DNA of 13,653 bases from Tannerella sp. (GCA_031279875.1 JAITHS010000013.1:1-13653); one strand, 5' to 3'. Counted from the first letter of the stretch, positions 1 to 8,174 are shown. Made by a program: numbers and translations. Notes: generated by a model not told the origin, from the sequence alone.

Positions 1-194
1 ATGAACGGAATAGCGCGGAAAACGTTTACAAAAGCCGACAGAGAGCCGTAAATCACGCTGTTTTGGCCTATACCTCCGCTACGGCTTGTATAAAGCAGAA
101 TACCCATCGGCAGCCCTGCCGCAAAGCCCAAAAAGCCCGCACCGAAAGTCATAATCAACGTTTCCCAAATTCCTTTTAAAAACAAATCTATCAT
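1..194 (-). CDS. metI: MetI-type methionine ABC transporter permease (N-terminal part, cut by the window edge)
   Basis: Only the first 64 or so codons are inside the window; the gene continues past base 1. The start is the ATG at 194-192, 3 bp after the metN stop, which fits a co-transcribed pair. The translation opens with IDLFLKGIWETLIMTF, a typical MetI beginning, followed by GLPMGILLYTS and, near the edge, FVNVFRAIPF. These are the conserved first membrane segment and the VN-x-x-R-[AS]-IPF stretch before the permease core. Family knowledge: MetI is the inner-membrane subunit pairing with MetN and the substrate-binding protein MetQ to import methionine and related amino acids. A metQ gene would be expected further left but is not visible. 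The family call is good; substrate specificity is not proven by this fragment. Confidence 0.88.
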   Translation of the reverse strand, partial: MIDLFLKGIWETLIMTFGAGFLGFAAGLPMGILLYTSRSGGIGQNSVIYGSLSAFVNVFRAIPF

Positions 195-197
195 AAA

Positions 198-896
198 TTA
201 AATATCATAAAACCATTTATTGTCGAAACCTTTTTCCATAATTTTTCCGCTGCTCAACACTACTACATTATCGCAAATCGAACGCACCACTTTCATTTCG
301 TGTGTGATAAGCAGGATGGTCAATCCTATCGACTGATTAATAGACTGCAATAAAGAAAGAATATTTGCGGTGCTGTCGGGATCAAGAGCGCTTGTTGCCT
401 CGTCGCAGAGCAAAATCACAGGTTCGTTAATCAGCGCTCGCGCTATGGCGACGCGCTGTTTTTGTCCTCCCGACAGTTGCGAGGGATAGTTGTCGGCTTT
501 ATCTTCCAATCCTACTAATGCCAGCAGTTCATCGGTTTTGATGCGAATTTCCTGTTTGGGCAAGTGCGCAATTTCCGCCGGAAAAGCAATGTTTTCTCTA
601 ACGGTTCGAGATGAAAGCAGGTTGAAATGCTGAAAAATCATTCCTGTTTTTCGGCGGATAGCGGTAAGTTCCGACGCTTTCATTTGCATCAGATCTTGAC
701 CGTCGATAACCACCTTGCCGCTTGTCGGTCTTTCGAGCAAGTTTACGCAACGTACCAAGGTGCTTTTACCTGCACCGGACTCTCCGATAATGCCGGTAAC
801 AGAGCCTTTAGGCGCTTTAAAGGAAATATCGTCTAAGGCCGTAATAGTGTACTTTTTACACTTATATATTTTGCTGACGTTAATTAATTCAATCAT
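198..896 (-). CDS. metN: MetN-like ABC transporter ATPase, short form without the C-terminal NIL domain
   Basis: This 232-residue ABC ATPase would power amino-acid uptake with the adjacent MetI. All nucleotide-binding motifs are present: Walker [10 protein letters not shown] (38-46), Q-loop Q89 in IFQHFNLL, signature LSGGQ (141-145), Walker B ILLCDE (161-166), D-loop SALD (169-172) and H-loop H199. The stretches [12 protein letters not shown] and [14 protein letters not shown] are characteristic of MetN. Typical MetN proteins are about 340 residues because a C-terminal ACT-like (NIL) domain binds methionine and inhibits transport. This protein stops just after the ABC core ([16 protein letters not shown]), and metI starts 3 bp later, so no remnant of that domain lies here. 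The ATG overlaps the end of the upstream peptidase gene by 8 bp and has AGGA a few bases before it, suggesting translational coupling. Specificity for methionine is inferred. Confidence 0.9.
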   Translation of the reverse strand: MIELINVSKIYKCKKYTITALDDISFKAPKGSVTGIIGESGAGKSTLVRCVNLLERPTSGKVVIDGQDLMQMKASELTAIRRKTGMIFQHFNLLSSRTVRENIAFPAEIAHLPKQEIRIKTDELLALVGLEDKADNYPSQLSGGQKQRVAIARALINEPVILLCDEATSALDPDSTANILSLLQSINQSIGLTILLITHEMKVVRSICDNVVVLSSGKIMEKGFDNKWFYDI

Positions 897-3438
897 AATT
901 CCTTTCTCGTCCGCCGCCGCTGTTTGTTCCGAAGAATAATGCGTTAGTTAATATTCTGCCCGAAGCGAGATAGTAACCGCGAAAAGTGGGTGATTCGCCA
1001 AACAATACCACAGAGCCGCTGCCACGACTTGCGGAAGCGATTATCACCTTGTTATTCAACTTGGATACGGCTTCGGCAGTAGCATAACCGTTAACCAAAA
1101 CGCCTTCGTTAATTTTCAGTACAACGTTCGACGGAGAAGTTATGTTAAGTCCCGTCGGAGAGTTTTTAAGAGTATAGAAATCTTTTGAAGAGAAACCGTA
1201 AGATAACGGATGCTGCAGGTTAAGTTCGGAACGTACTACAATACCTGCAAGCCTGTCTCTTCCAAAGCCGCCGCGCTGAGTAGAAGCGCTTGCCGCTACG
1301 TTTGGCGTGATAGCCGTAGAATCGACGACACGATTTGATAGCAATTTTGACGACGCCCATTCTACGGCGCCGCTCAAGGCTATCAAAGTGCCTCCTTTCT
1401 CTGTCCAGCGTATAAGTTCTTCGCTTAATGGCGGAGTAATCTGTCCGTCGGAAAGAATGATCGAAGTGTATTTGTATAAATCAACTTTCGCCGCCGTTTC
1501 AGCGCTTATTTTCACAAGCGGAATATTGTGAGTGTTGCCGAGCAAAGCCCAAGATTCTCCAATACTTTGCCATCCGTTGCCGATGATAGCGACTACCGGT
1601 TTTTTCAAAACTCTTATATTATTACTTCCAAGGTCTATGCCTGATGCGCTGTATCCGTTTGACAGGGCATAAACAGTGATATTAGCAAGATTTGCGGCCT
1701 CGTTTACGAGCTTATATACATCATCGGACGAGAGCGTTTGATAGGCTACGGGAATGATTATTGTCCCTGCTGCAAATGTTTTGTTTCCCTGTTCGGTTAC
1801 GTTTGTAAACGGCTGTTGCGATACGCGAGCCTTAATTCCGTTATCTTGAAGAAAATATAGCGCTTTTGGAGCAAGATAATCATAATAATCGAAAGCGTAG
1901 GCTAATTCGGAGCGTCCTGTTACGGCACCTTTTATTTCAGGACTTGTTGTTATTCTATCGCCTTCTTTTATCTTCGTTTTCGATTTGGCAAACGTTATCC
2001 CATAACCGTGTACAGTACTTGAAGCGGAAATATCATAAAAAACGTTTTTGTCGGTATAAGCATTTGTCTCGTTTTCTTCAAAAATGGATTGGAGAATACG
2101 GAAATGCTTTTGCCGAAGCGGAACAACGTAAGCGCTTCCTGCTGCAAATTGCTTCTCATCCTGAGAAAAATCAGATGCAAGCTCATATACCTCAATATTA
2201 TGTTGTAATAAATGTTTGAGAAAAAGAGCGGTAAGACTTTTGTCGTTTTTGTTTCCGAACACAATTGATTTCACCGGCAGTTTATCCGCCTGCGTTAATG
2301 CCGACTTGAAAAACTCTTTTTGATAATCAAGAAACACTTCTTTACTGTCTGTTGCAGCTCTCACGGCAGCAATGCTTATGAGGAAATTATCCCTCAAATT
2401 TTTTGAAAACTTTCTTATCCCCGCCGCCGTTTCGAGTTCAACGCCCGATGTAGAGCCTACCTCAAGCGTAACTCCTACTCCGCCTTGATAGTCGGGATAA
2501 GTTGAGCCGTAAATCGGTGATAGATTAGTAAAACTTTCTTTCGTATAGTAGAGTGAACCTATCTCGTCGAGCGTTTTTGAAAAATATTTTGCGAGAATTT
2601 CATTCAACGTTTCATAATTGCTCAGAGGAATGATATTGTTCCACGAACCATGAGGAGATGGTTCAAAATAATATGTGCTACCGCTGCCCATTTCGTGAAA
2701 ATCAAGATAAATATTAGGATACCACCGATGATAGAAGGCGACGCGATTTTGACTTTCAATCTGGGAAAGAGGCAACCAATCACGGTTAAGATCGTTCCAA
2801 AAATGATTACCTCGATGTGGAGTAATACCGCTTCCATGTTCTCTGTCGGCGGGATCGCTTACAGGAGGCCATGAATGAAACCCGTTGATGTAATTAACGG
2901 CACGCTCGCGCCCGTCAGGATTTTGAGCCGGTTCCAAAAGGATTACGGCCTCGTTTAATCGGCCTACAATGTCCTTGTCTTCCGAAGCAACAAGGAAGTA
3001 TGCCGCCAACACGGAAGCGTCTGTTCCTGCTATTTCTCCTCCATGAACATTATAACTTAGTTCAACTATTACTTTTTGACTTTTTATATCAACCAAAGCC
3101 GCCGGATCAATAAGTTTAAGATGTTCGAGACGTATTTGTTCGAGATTTTTCTGATTTTCGGGCGAGGTAACGAACAATTTTATTTGCTCACGGTCTTCCC
3201 ACGATTTTCCGAAAACCAGAAATGATGCTCTCTCCGACTGCGAAGCGAGCAGTTTGTAATATTCCACCACCTTGTCGTAACGCACAAGAGAAGTGCCGAT
3301 CTTAAATCCGAAGAACGCCTCAGGAGTAGTGATTTGGGAGTTTAATTTCCCTTTCCCTGCAAAATAATAATCGTCTTGAGCATAAGCCGTAAGCGCGATA
3401 AAGAGGAACATTGCTGTTGAAAAAATTTTTACTTTCAT
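889..3438 (-). CDS. Secreted M14-family zinc carboxypeptidase with C-terminal glutamine-amidotransferase-like domain
   Basis: This 849-residue protein is predicted to remove C-terminal residues from peptides in the periplasm. A signal peptide is clear (hydrophobic 5-18, cleavage after AYA at 20). The M14 catalytic set is complete: zinc ligands H132 and E135 in NVHGGE, substrate-binding N218-R219 in DLNRD, third zinc ligand H248 in LDFHEMG, and general base E326 in VTLEVGS. Around 613-700 lies a Rossmann-like segment (VAIIGNG, then TSIILSDG, then [13 protein letters not shown]) like the GATase1-type domain in some large bacterial M14 proteins; I see no nucleophilic Cys, so it is probably non-enzymatic. 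It lies 14 bp after the susD-like gene and overlaps metN by 8 bp. Whether it prefers methionine or another C-terminal residue cannot be read from sequence. Some M14 members act on cell-wall peptides, so that alternative stays open. Confidence 0.9.
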   Translation of the reverse strand: MKVKIFSTAMFLFIALTAYAQDDYYFAGKGKLNSQITTPEAFFGFKIGTSLVRYDKVVEYYKLLASQSERASFLVFGKSWEDREQIKLFVTSPENQKNLEQIRLEHLKLIDPAALVDIKSQKVIVELSYNVHGGEIAGTDASVLAAYFLVASEDKDIVGRLNEAVILLEPAQNPDGRERAVNYINGFHSWPPVSDPADREHGSGITPHRGNHFWNDLNRDWLPLSQIESQNRVAFYHRWYPNIYLDFHEMGSGSTYYFEPSPHGSWNNIIPLSNYETLNEILAKYFSKTLDEIGSLYYTKESFTNLSPIYGSTYPDYQGGVGVTLEVGSTSGVELETAAGIRKFSKNLRDNFLISIAAVRAATDSKEVFLDYQKEFFKSALTQADKLPVKSIVFGNKNDKSLTALFLKHLLQHNIEVYELASDFSQDEKQFAAGSAYVVPLRQKHFRILQSIFEENETNAYTDKNVFYDISASSTVHGYGITFAKSKTKIKEGDRITTSPEIKGAVTGRSELAYAFDYYDYLAPKALYFLQDNGIKARVSQQPFTNVTEQGNKTFAAGTIIIPVAYQTLSSDDVYKLVNEAANLANITVYALSNGYSASGIDLGSNNIRVLKKPVVAIIGNGWQSIGESWALLGNTHNIPLVKISAETAAKVDLYKYTSIILSDGQITPPLSEELIRWTEKGGTLIALSGAVEWASSKLLSNRVVDSTAITPNVAASASTQRGGFGRDRLAGIVVRSELNLQHPLSYGFSSKDFYTLKNSPTGLNITSPSNVVLKINEGVLVNGYATAEAVSKLNNKVIIASASRGSGSVVLFGESPTFRGYYLASGRILTNALFFGTNSGGGRERNYD

Positions 3439-3452
3439 ATTATTTAATTTAA

Positions 3453-4802
3453 TTAGTATCCGGGATTATTTTTACCTCCAAGTGAAGGGTCTGACAGCAC
3501 GTCTGCTTGAGGGATGGGGAAAAGCCAAAAATCTTTCTTTACACCCAAAACTTTTTCTGCTTGTTCGGTACGAGACAAGTCATACCAGCGGTCGGCTTCA
3601 AATGCGAATTCTATGCGCCTTTCATCCCATATAGCCTGTAAAATAGCGGATTTATCAATGTTGTCAGAGAAAAGCTCAGCCTCAGCTCTGCTTTTTACAG
3701 CATTCAGGTCGGCGATAGCGCCATGAAAATCAGGATTTGCCTTACTTACTCTTGCTTCAGCGCGAATAAGATACAGTTCGGCAATGCGAATTACATAAGC
3801 CGGATTTGTATTTGGAGACGTTGTGTGGTACAAATTACCGTAAGTGTCGCTTCCGCGTGTGGCGATGAGAGCATTGCGATTTCCGCCTTTGAGAGGGTTG
3901 TTCAACAGAGAAATAAGCTCTGCCGTAGGACGATATTCATACGAGCCTCGCGGAGTGCCGGAAGCAGGAAACCATGCGCTCCCGGATACACCGGCATTGT
4001 TGGCTGTAGCCGAAAGTTCAAATACCGACTCTTTCGTTCCGAAAGGAACCTCAAAGAATGCACTGTATGGTTTAACTAACTCATATTTGGGATTGTTGAT
4101 TACTTCGGTTGCGTTCATTTCGGCCTGTTCAAAACGTTTGGCATAAAGTAGAACTTTGGCTCTAAAAGCTTTTACGATTGAGTGTTGCAAAAGGTTGCGG
4201 GTTGAAGCGTTGTCGGTCGGCAGCAAGTTTTCGGCTTTGTCTAAATCGTCTAATACCTGATTGTAGGTTTCTTCCTGAGAACTTCGTTTAATGTCTCCAA
4301 GCGAGTTCAAATCGGTTGTAGGAGTTAGTTGTAGTTGAACTCCGCCCCAACTGCGTCCAAGATAAAAATAAGCGAAAGCCCTGATAAAATAAGCCTCTCC
4401 TACGAGTTTATCCTGTTCTCCTGTTTCAAAAGTTTCATCTTTAACCTTAGGAATTTCACTGATAGCCCAATTTGTTCTGTTAATCAAAGAATACAGCGAC
4501 TGATAAGCGCTCACGATTGCTGAATTGGTGATAGTGAAAGCGTTGTTGTCAAGTTCTATATTTTGGCTTTGACTGCCTCCGAAAAACACATTGTCGGCAG
4601 GTATCACGCCCAATATTATTGCTGAACCGGCGTTGTAGCTTTTCAGGCTTGAGTAAGCCGAATTGACTAACGCTCGTGCCGTTTTTGCATCATAAACAGC
4701 GTTGTCGGCTATCAGCGAATTGGTAGGTTTGAGGTCAAGAAAATCTTCGCACGAGATAATCGCAACAGAAGAAATGACCAACAGAAAAATGTATTTGTTC
4801 AT
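3453..4802 (-). CDS. SusD/RagB-family outer-membrane lipoprotein
   Basis: This 449-residue surface lipoprotein should cap the SusC-like barrel encoded 14 bp upstream and help capture ligand. The N-terminus is a lipoprotein signal peptide with lipobox AIISC (C18), followed by EDFLDLKPTNS, the standard SusD opening. Helical, TPR-like regions follow (residues 60-240; for example YFIRAFAYFYLGRSWGGVQL). The C-terminal hallmark is present: ELYLIRAEARV, WDERRIEFAFEADRWYDLSR, DFWLFPIPQADV, then NNPGY at the end. Length is normal to slightly short for the family (roughly 450-600). The sequence upstream of the ATG is A/T-rich with no Shine-Dalgarno motif, usual in this phylum. SusD proteins bind glycans in polysaccharide loci, but RagB and relatives bind peptides; the adjacent peptidase favours peptides here, an inference. 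Confidence 0.95.
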   Translation of the reverse strand: MNKYIFLLVISSVAIISCEDFLDLKPTNSLIADNAVYDAKTARALVNSAYSSLKSYNAGSAIILGVIPADNVFFGGSQSQNIELDNNAFTITNSAIVSAYQSLYSLINRTNWAISEIPKVKDETFETGEQDKLVGEAYFIRAFAYFYLGRSWGGVQLQLTPTTDLNSLGDIKRSSQEETYNQVLDDLDKAENLLPTDNASTRNLLQHSIVKAFRAKVLLYAKRFEQAEMNATEVINNPKYELVKPYSAFFEVPFGTKESVFELSATANNAGVSGSAWFPASGTPRGSYEYRPTAELISLLNNPLKGGNRNALIATRGSDTYGNLYHTTSPNTNPAYVIRIAELYLIRAEARVSKANPDFHGAIADLNAVKSRAEAELFSDNIDKSAILQAIWDERRIEFAFEADRWYDLSRTEQAEKVLGVKKDFWLFPIPQADVLSDPSLGGKNNPGY

Positions 4803-4816
4803 AAAAATTTTATTTT

Positions 4817-7800
4817 TTAAAATGTTACGTTTAATTTAATTTCAAAAGTTCGCGGTTGAGGCACAGTAGCCCAGTCATATCCGGCAGTATTCTGATTTTC
4901 GCTTTGAGCGCTGACTTCAGGATCAAGGCCTTTGTAGTTAGTCAAAATCCAAAGATTGCTGGCAGAAAAAGTCGTTTTGACGCGATTCAGATGAAGCCAC
5001 GAAACTGCCGATTTCGGCAAATTGTAACTGATGGAGAGGTTTTTGAGTCTGAGAAACGAACCGTCGTCCAAATATCGGCTACTTAAATTTGCCACTTGTC
5101 CGGTATAATTATTTGCAGCGGAATTATTTGCAGTAGGATTTAGGTTATATTTCGTCATTTTTGGAATATCAGTAATGTCGCCCGGTTTTTGCCACCGCTT
5201 CAACTGTTGGGGAAAGAAACCGATACCGTTCTGGGTTCCGCCGTGAACAAGAAATAAGTCTTGCATATTCAGCAATTCATTTCCCTGTGTGAAATAAAAG
5301 AAGATGTTAAATTCCCAATCTTTCCACGTGGCTGTATTAGTAAGACCGCCTGTAAAATTAGGGTTTGCACTGCCAACAATTTGGCGGTCGTCGTATGTAA
5401 TATAACCGTCTTTATTTACATCGTCATACACAGCATTTCCTGTTTGCGGGTCAACATAGAGCTGTTTGTAAAGAAAAAACGAATTTACGGGATAGCCTTC
5501 CCTAAGGATTGACGTACCGCGATTTGTCGCTCCCATAGTTTGCTCTTGTGGAATCTTTTCTATTTTATTGCGATTTGCCGAGATATTAAATTCGGTAGTC
5601 CATTTGAATGCTTTTGTCTTGTAATTTATAGACTGCAGAGTAAATTCAATACCCTTATTGCTTATTTCACTGTAATTGCGCGTTGCCGAAGCATAGCCGC
5701 TGCGTGAAGGCACGGCAACGCTTTGAATGCCGTTTGTCGTATATTTTCGATAAACGTCTATATCAACGTTGAGGCGATCTTTCAATATTGCAAACTCTAA
5801 TCCGATGTCGGCTTGCTGAGTTGTTTCCCATGTCAGTTCAGGATTTGCCAGACGCCCCGGCGACAAACTCGGCTGGTCGAGATATGATTGCGAACTTGCC
5901 GACCATATTCCAAGGGCGTCATAATTTCCGATGCCGTTTTGATTACCGGAATATCCGAAAGAAGCGCGAAATTTTAAAGCGTCAAAAATGCGGAGATTGC
6001 GGATAAAGTCTTCCTGACCTGCATTCCAAGAAATGCCTCCTGCGGGAAAATATCCCCAACGCACGTTTTTACCGAAGCGAGACGAGCCATCGGCTCTCAA
6101 ACTAAATTCAAACGTATATTTATTGTCGTAAGTATAACCGCCTTTGCCGAAGAAAGAGACCAGACGGCTTTCGCTTCTCGACGAGCTTCCTGATGTGTTT
6201 GCAGCAGAAGAAACTTCTTTCAACACATCAAAAATATAGTCGCTTCCACTTGATCCGACGTTTTGCGATTGAGATACATTGACCGTATTTCCAAGCAGGA
6301 AATTGACGTCATGTTTTTTTGAAAACGACTTCACATAAGTCAGCAGTTGTTCGGCGGTATATATCAAACTTAAATTGCTGTTTGCACTTGCCGAACCTGT
6401 ATTGCTGAGCGCAAAATCGGAAAAACTGCGGGAGAGATTGTTGGTATAGTCAAAACTCCAACTGCTTCTGTATTTCAATTCGGGTAAAAAGGCATACTCT
6501 CCATATAAATTTACGGTATTGCGCCATGTTACATAATTGTTATCAAGATGTTTGATAACTTTCAGATGATTATTGAAAGTTGCGTGGCTCAGATAATTGC
6601 CGTTTTCGTCGAATACAGGCAGAAACGAGCGCGGAAAGATAGCGTTGTTGATGATTCCTCCCGGATCGTTATCGCTGTTTCTAACTTTTGCTCTTTCGGT
6701 GCGAGCCAGACTGAAACTTGTTCCTACTTTAAGTTTGCTTGTAATATTGTTGTCATAATTGATTCTGCCGGAAAAACGTCGGAAAGAATTGGGCTTTATG
6801 ATATTTTCCTGACCTGCGTAGCCAACAGCAACATAGTGATTGCTTTTAGCGTCGCCTCCTGATATTGACAGTTGATAATCAGAAACATTAGCCGTCTGAA
6901 ATAAGTCGCTGATGCGGTCATAAGTCGGCAAATCGGCAATATTGTTGCGGCTGAAATCCGGCGTGCCGTCAGGATTTTTGTGTGGAAAAACAATATCCCA
7001 ATTAGTTGGTTTCTGGCTGTTGAGATAATACTCCAAAGTTTGTCCGTTCTCCTGAGCCGTATTTGCCCATGATTCATAAAGCAATTGTCCGGTTTCTGGG
7101 CCGGATACGGCTTTCCATTGTTTTGCGGCATTAGCCCATCCTTGCGTTATCGAAAGATTGATGCGTGAAGCGGTGTTTTTTGCTCCTCGTTTTGTTGTAA
7201 TTACTACAACTCCGTTTGAACCTTGCGAACCGTAAATGGCAGTTGCATTGGCGTCTTTAAGCAATGAAATGCTCTCAATATCGGCCGGATTGATGTCTGC
7301 AAGCGGACTTGAAAGTAAATTTCCTCCTCCTCCGGTAACAGGAATGCCTGCATTGTAAAAAACGCCGTCAACTACATACAGCGGACTTACGCTTCCTCCG
7401 ATAGAGTTGTTGCCGCGTATTATAAGCGAAACGCCTCCTCCGGGCATCCCGGAAGTGGAAGTGATCTGAACTCCGGCAGCTTTGCCTTGCAGCAACTTGG
7501 CAAGGTCCTGGTCTGCTTGATTCGTGTTTACTTCGCCGAATGAAACGGTTGTAATAGCTCCACTGATAGATTTTCGCTGTTGAGTGGTATATCCGATAAC
7601 TACAACCTCATTGAGGATATTGCCGCTTTCCGTAAGGTTGATTTCCAACGGATCTGCGTACTCGTATATATCCACCTCTTCGGTACGGTAGCCTATGTAG
7701 CTGACCGTCAGAGTAGCAGGGAACGATTTGACGGCGAGCGTGAACGCTCCGTTAATATCGGTATCGGTTCCCGTTTTGTCACTTTTGATCTGAACGCTGG

Positions 7801-7960
7801 CACCGACGATGGTCTCACCTGTTTTTGCGTCTAATACTTTTCCTTCAATCTTCGTCTGTGATTGCTGAGCAAATGACGGAAGAGAAGAAAAAATCACGAA
7901 AAATGCCACATATAATAGTGACCATTTGCTTTTTTGAAAATTAATTACTACTTTTGCCAC
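4817..7960 (-). CDS. SusC/RagA-family TonB-dependent outer-membrane receptor
   Basis: This 1047-residue protein is an outer-membrane, TonB-driven importer forming a complex with the SusD-like lipoprotein downstream. Parts in order: signal peptide with cleavage after SFA (31); a carboxypeptidase-D-like regulatory domain (about 37-112, with VSYIGY at 87-91); TonB-box-like segment LNEVVVIGY (116-124); plug domain (about 125-258) with LYVVDGV and LKDANATAIYGSQGSNGV; then a 22-strand barrel ending FEIKLNVTF, a terminal-Phe beta-signal. Length is typical. The start must be GTG at 7960-7958: an in-frame TAA lies at 7972-7970 and no in-frame ATG occurs before the signal peptide's hydrophobic core. 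Its codons 2-12 coincide with a predicted antisense promoter, and a consensus promoter lies about 90 bp upstream. It is the first gene of the operon. Ligand unknown; peptide is likelier than glycan from context. Confidence 0.95.
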   Translation of the reverse strand: MAKVVINFQKSKWSLLYVAFFVIFSSLPSFAQQSQTKIEGKVLDAKTGETIVGASVQIKSDKTGTDTDINGAFTLAVKSFPATLTVSYIGYRTEEVDIYEYADPLEINLTESGNILNEVVVIGYTTQQRKSISGAITTVSFGEVNTNQADQDLAKLLQGKAAGVQITSTSGMPGGGVSLIIRGNNSIGGSVSPLYVVDGVFYNAGIPVTGGGGNLLSSPLADINPADIESISLLKDANATAIYGSQGSNGVVVITTKRGAKNTASRINLSITQGWANAAKQWKAVSGPETGQLLYESWANTAQENGQTLEYYLNSQKPTNWDIVFPHKNPDGTPDFSRNNIADLPTYDRISDLFQTANVSDYQLSISGGDAKSNHYVAVGYAGQENIIKPNSFRRFSGRINYDNNITSKLKVGTSFSLARTERAKVRNSDNDPGGIINNAIFPRSFLPVFDENGNYLSHATFNNHLKVIKHLDNNYVTWRNTVNLYGEYAFLPELKYRSSWSFDYTNNLSRSFSDFALSNTGSASANSNLSLIYTAEQLLTYVKSFSKKHDVNFLLGNTVNVSQSQNVGSSGSDYIFDVLKEVSSAANTSGSSSRSESRLVSFFGKGGYTYDNKYTFEFSLRADGSSRFGKNVRWGYFPAGGISWNAGQEDFIRNLRIFDALKFRASFGYSGNQNGIGNYDALGIWSASSQSYLDQPSLSPGRLANPELTWETTQQADIGLEFAILKDRLNVDIDVYRKYTTNGIQSVAVPSRSGYASATRNYSEISNKGIEFTLQSINYKTKAFKWTTEFNISANRNKIEKIPQEQTMGATNRGTSILREGYPVNSFFLYKQLYVDPQTGNAVYDDVNKDGYITYDDRQIVGSANPNFTGGLTNTATWKDWEFNIFFYFTQGNELLNMQDLFLVHGGTQNGIGFFPQQLKRWQKPGDITDIPKMTKYNLNPTANNSAANNYTGQVANLSSRYLDDGSFLRLKNLSISYNLPKSAVSWLHLNRVKTTFSASNLWILTNYKGLDPEVSAQSENQNTAGYDWATVPQPRTFEIKLNVTF
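7925..7956 (+). promoter_or_regulatory. Predicted antisense promoter inside the 5' end of the susC-like gene
   Basis: On the plus strand, TTTG (7925-7928) is followed after exactly 20 bp by TACTTTTG (7949-7956), a full match to the Bacteroidetes consensus TTTG-N19-21-TAnnTTTG. Transcription would begin near 7962, run away from the susC coding sequence, and meet a terminator hairpin about 25-70 bp later. The elements overlap codons 2-12 of the receptor gene, so chance from coding constraint cannot be excluded without expression data. Confidence 0.6.
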
Positions 7961-7961
7961 G

Positions 7962-8034
7962 ATTTCAGTTTAGTTTTTTAGTCGCGTCCTCTCAATTCCA
8001 ATGCTATCAGGTATGAGAGAGGGCGCTTTTTTTG
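7962..8034 (+). ncRNA. Predicted small antisense RNA to the susC leader and start codon
   Basis: The interval lies between a consensus plus-strand promoter and a hairpin plus seven T, giving a transcript of about 70 nt. Its first 20 or so bases are complementary to the mRNA just before the GTG start; the rest is the terminator hairpin, complementary to the mRNA leader hairpin. It contains no open reading frame of note. Antisense small RNAs next to susC homologues that repress their loci are known from Bacteroides (DonS-type), so this geometry is plausible. No RNA evidence is available here; start and end are estimates within a few bases. Confidence 0.5.
7984..8033 (+). terminator. Intrinsic terminator, plus strand
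   Basis: Left arm GCGTCCTCTC (7984-7993) pairs with GAGAGGGCGC (8017-8026) over 10 bp with one G-U wobble and a 23-nt loop, followed at once by seven T (8027-8033). On the minus strand the wobble becomes an A-C mismatch and no T-run follows, so the element is built for the plus strand. No annotated plus-strand gene ends here, which is why it is read as the end of an antisense RNA. In the susC mRNA the same DNA would form a weaker leader hairpin. Confidence 0.65.
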
Positions 8035-8043
8035 TTAATATTT

Positions 8044-8069
8044 CGCCGCAAAGGTACGGCGGTTTTTTT
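8044..8069 (+). terminator. Second hairpin with T-run (plus strand), whose loop is the susC -7 box
   Basis: CGCCG (8044-8048) pairs with CGGCG (8057-8061) around an 8-nt loop, followed after one G by seven T (8063-8069). Read on the plus strand it resembles a short backup terminator behind the one at 7984-8033. Read on the minus strand the loop is exactly TACCTTTG, the predicted -7 element of the susC promoter. Which reading matters cannot be settled from sequence; the same CGTACCTTTGCGGC context also occurs before gltX, where the left arm is absent. Confidence 0.35.
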
Positions 8070-8080
8070 GTCTCTGCAAT
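8049..8080 (-). promoter_or_regulatory. Promoter of the susC-susD-M14-metNI operon
   Basis: On the minus strand, ATTG (8080-8077) is followed after 20 bp by TACCTTTG (8056-8049), matching the Bacteroidetes -33/-7 pattern. The start of transcription would lie near 8042, leaving an mRNA leader of about 80 nt before the GTG of the receptor gene. The leader contains a hairpin-forming stretch (8026 to 7984) and is overlapped by the predicted antisense RNA. Confidence 0.65.
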
Positions 8081-8097
8081 ACCTCGTTTGTGGTATT
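8078..8097. promoter_or_regulatory. Candidate operator: inverted repeat over the -33 region
   Basis: AATACC (8078-8083) and GGTATT (8092-8097) are perfect 6-bp inverted arms with an 8-bp spacer. The arm nearest susC overlaps the -33 ATTG of the operon promoter, a usual place for a repressor or activator dimer to bind. No regulator gene is in the window. The dyad is short and could be chance. Confidence 0.35.
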
Positions 8098-8158
8098 CTG
8101 TACTTTTCTGTTGACGTCGTATCCTTATTTAAACACCCTAATCCGTTAATATTTTATT

Positions 8159-8174
8159 CATAATATTGTTGTTT
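8159..8174. repeat. Direct repeat, left copy, just past the 3' end of the ATPase gene
   Basis: CATAATATTGTTGTTT occurs here and again, identically, at 9521-9536, where it covers the ATG of the ATPase gene. With neighbouring bases the match extends to 20 of 22. The two copies bracket a unit of 1362 bp containing only that gene. Confidence 0.7.

Noticed and set aside
198..230. Frameshift or truncation of metN to explain the missing C-terminal domain
   Set aside because: metI starts 3 bp after the metN stop, leaving no room for a displaced domain; the short form appears genuine.
7960..8042. SAM or other methionine-linked riboswitch in the operon leader
   Set aside because: The leader is about 80 nt with one imperfect hairpin; I could not find the conserved cores of SAM-I or SAM-II type riboswitches, and the hairpin is better formed on the opposite strand.
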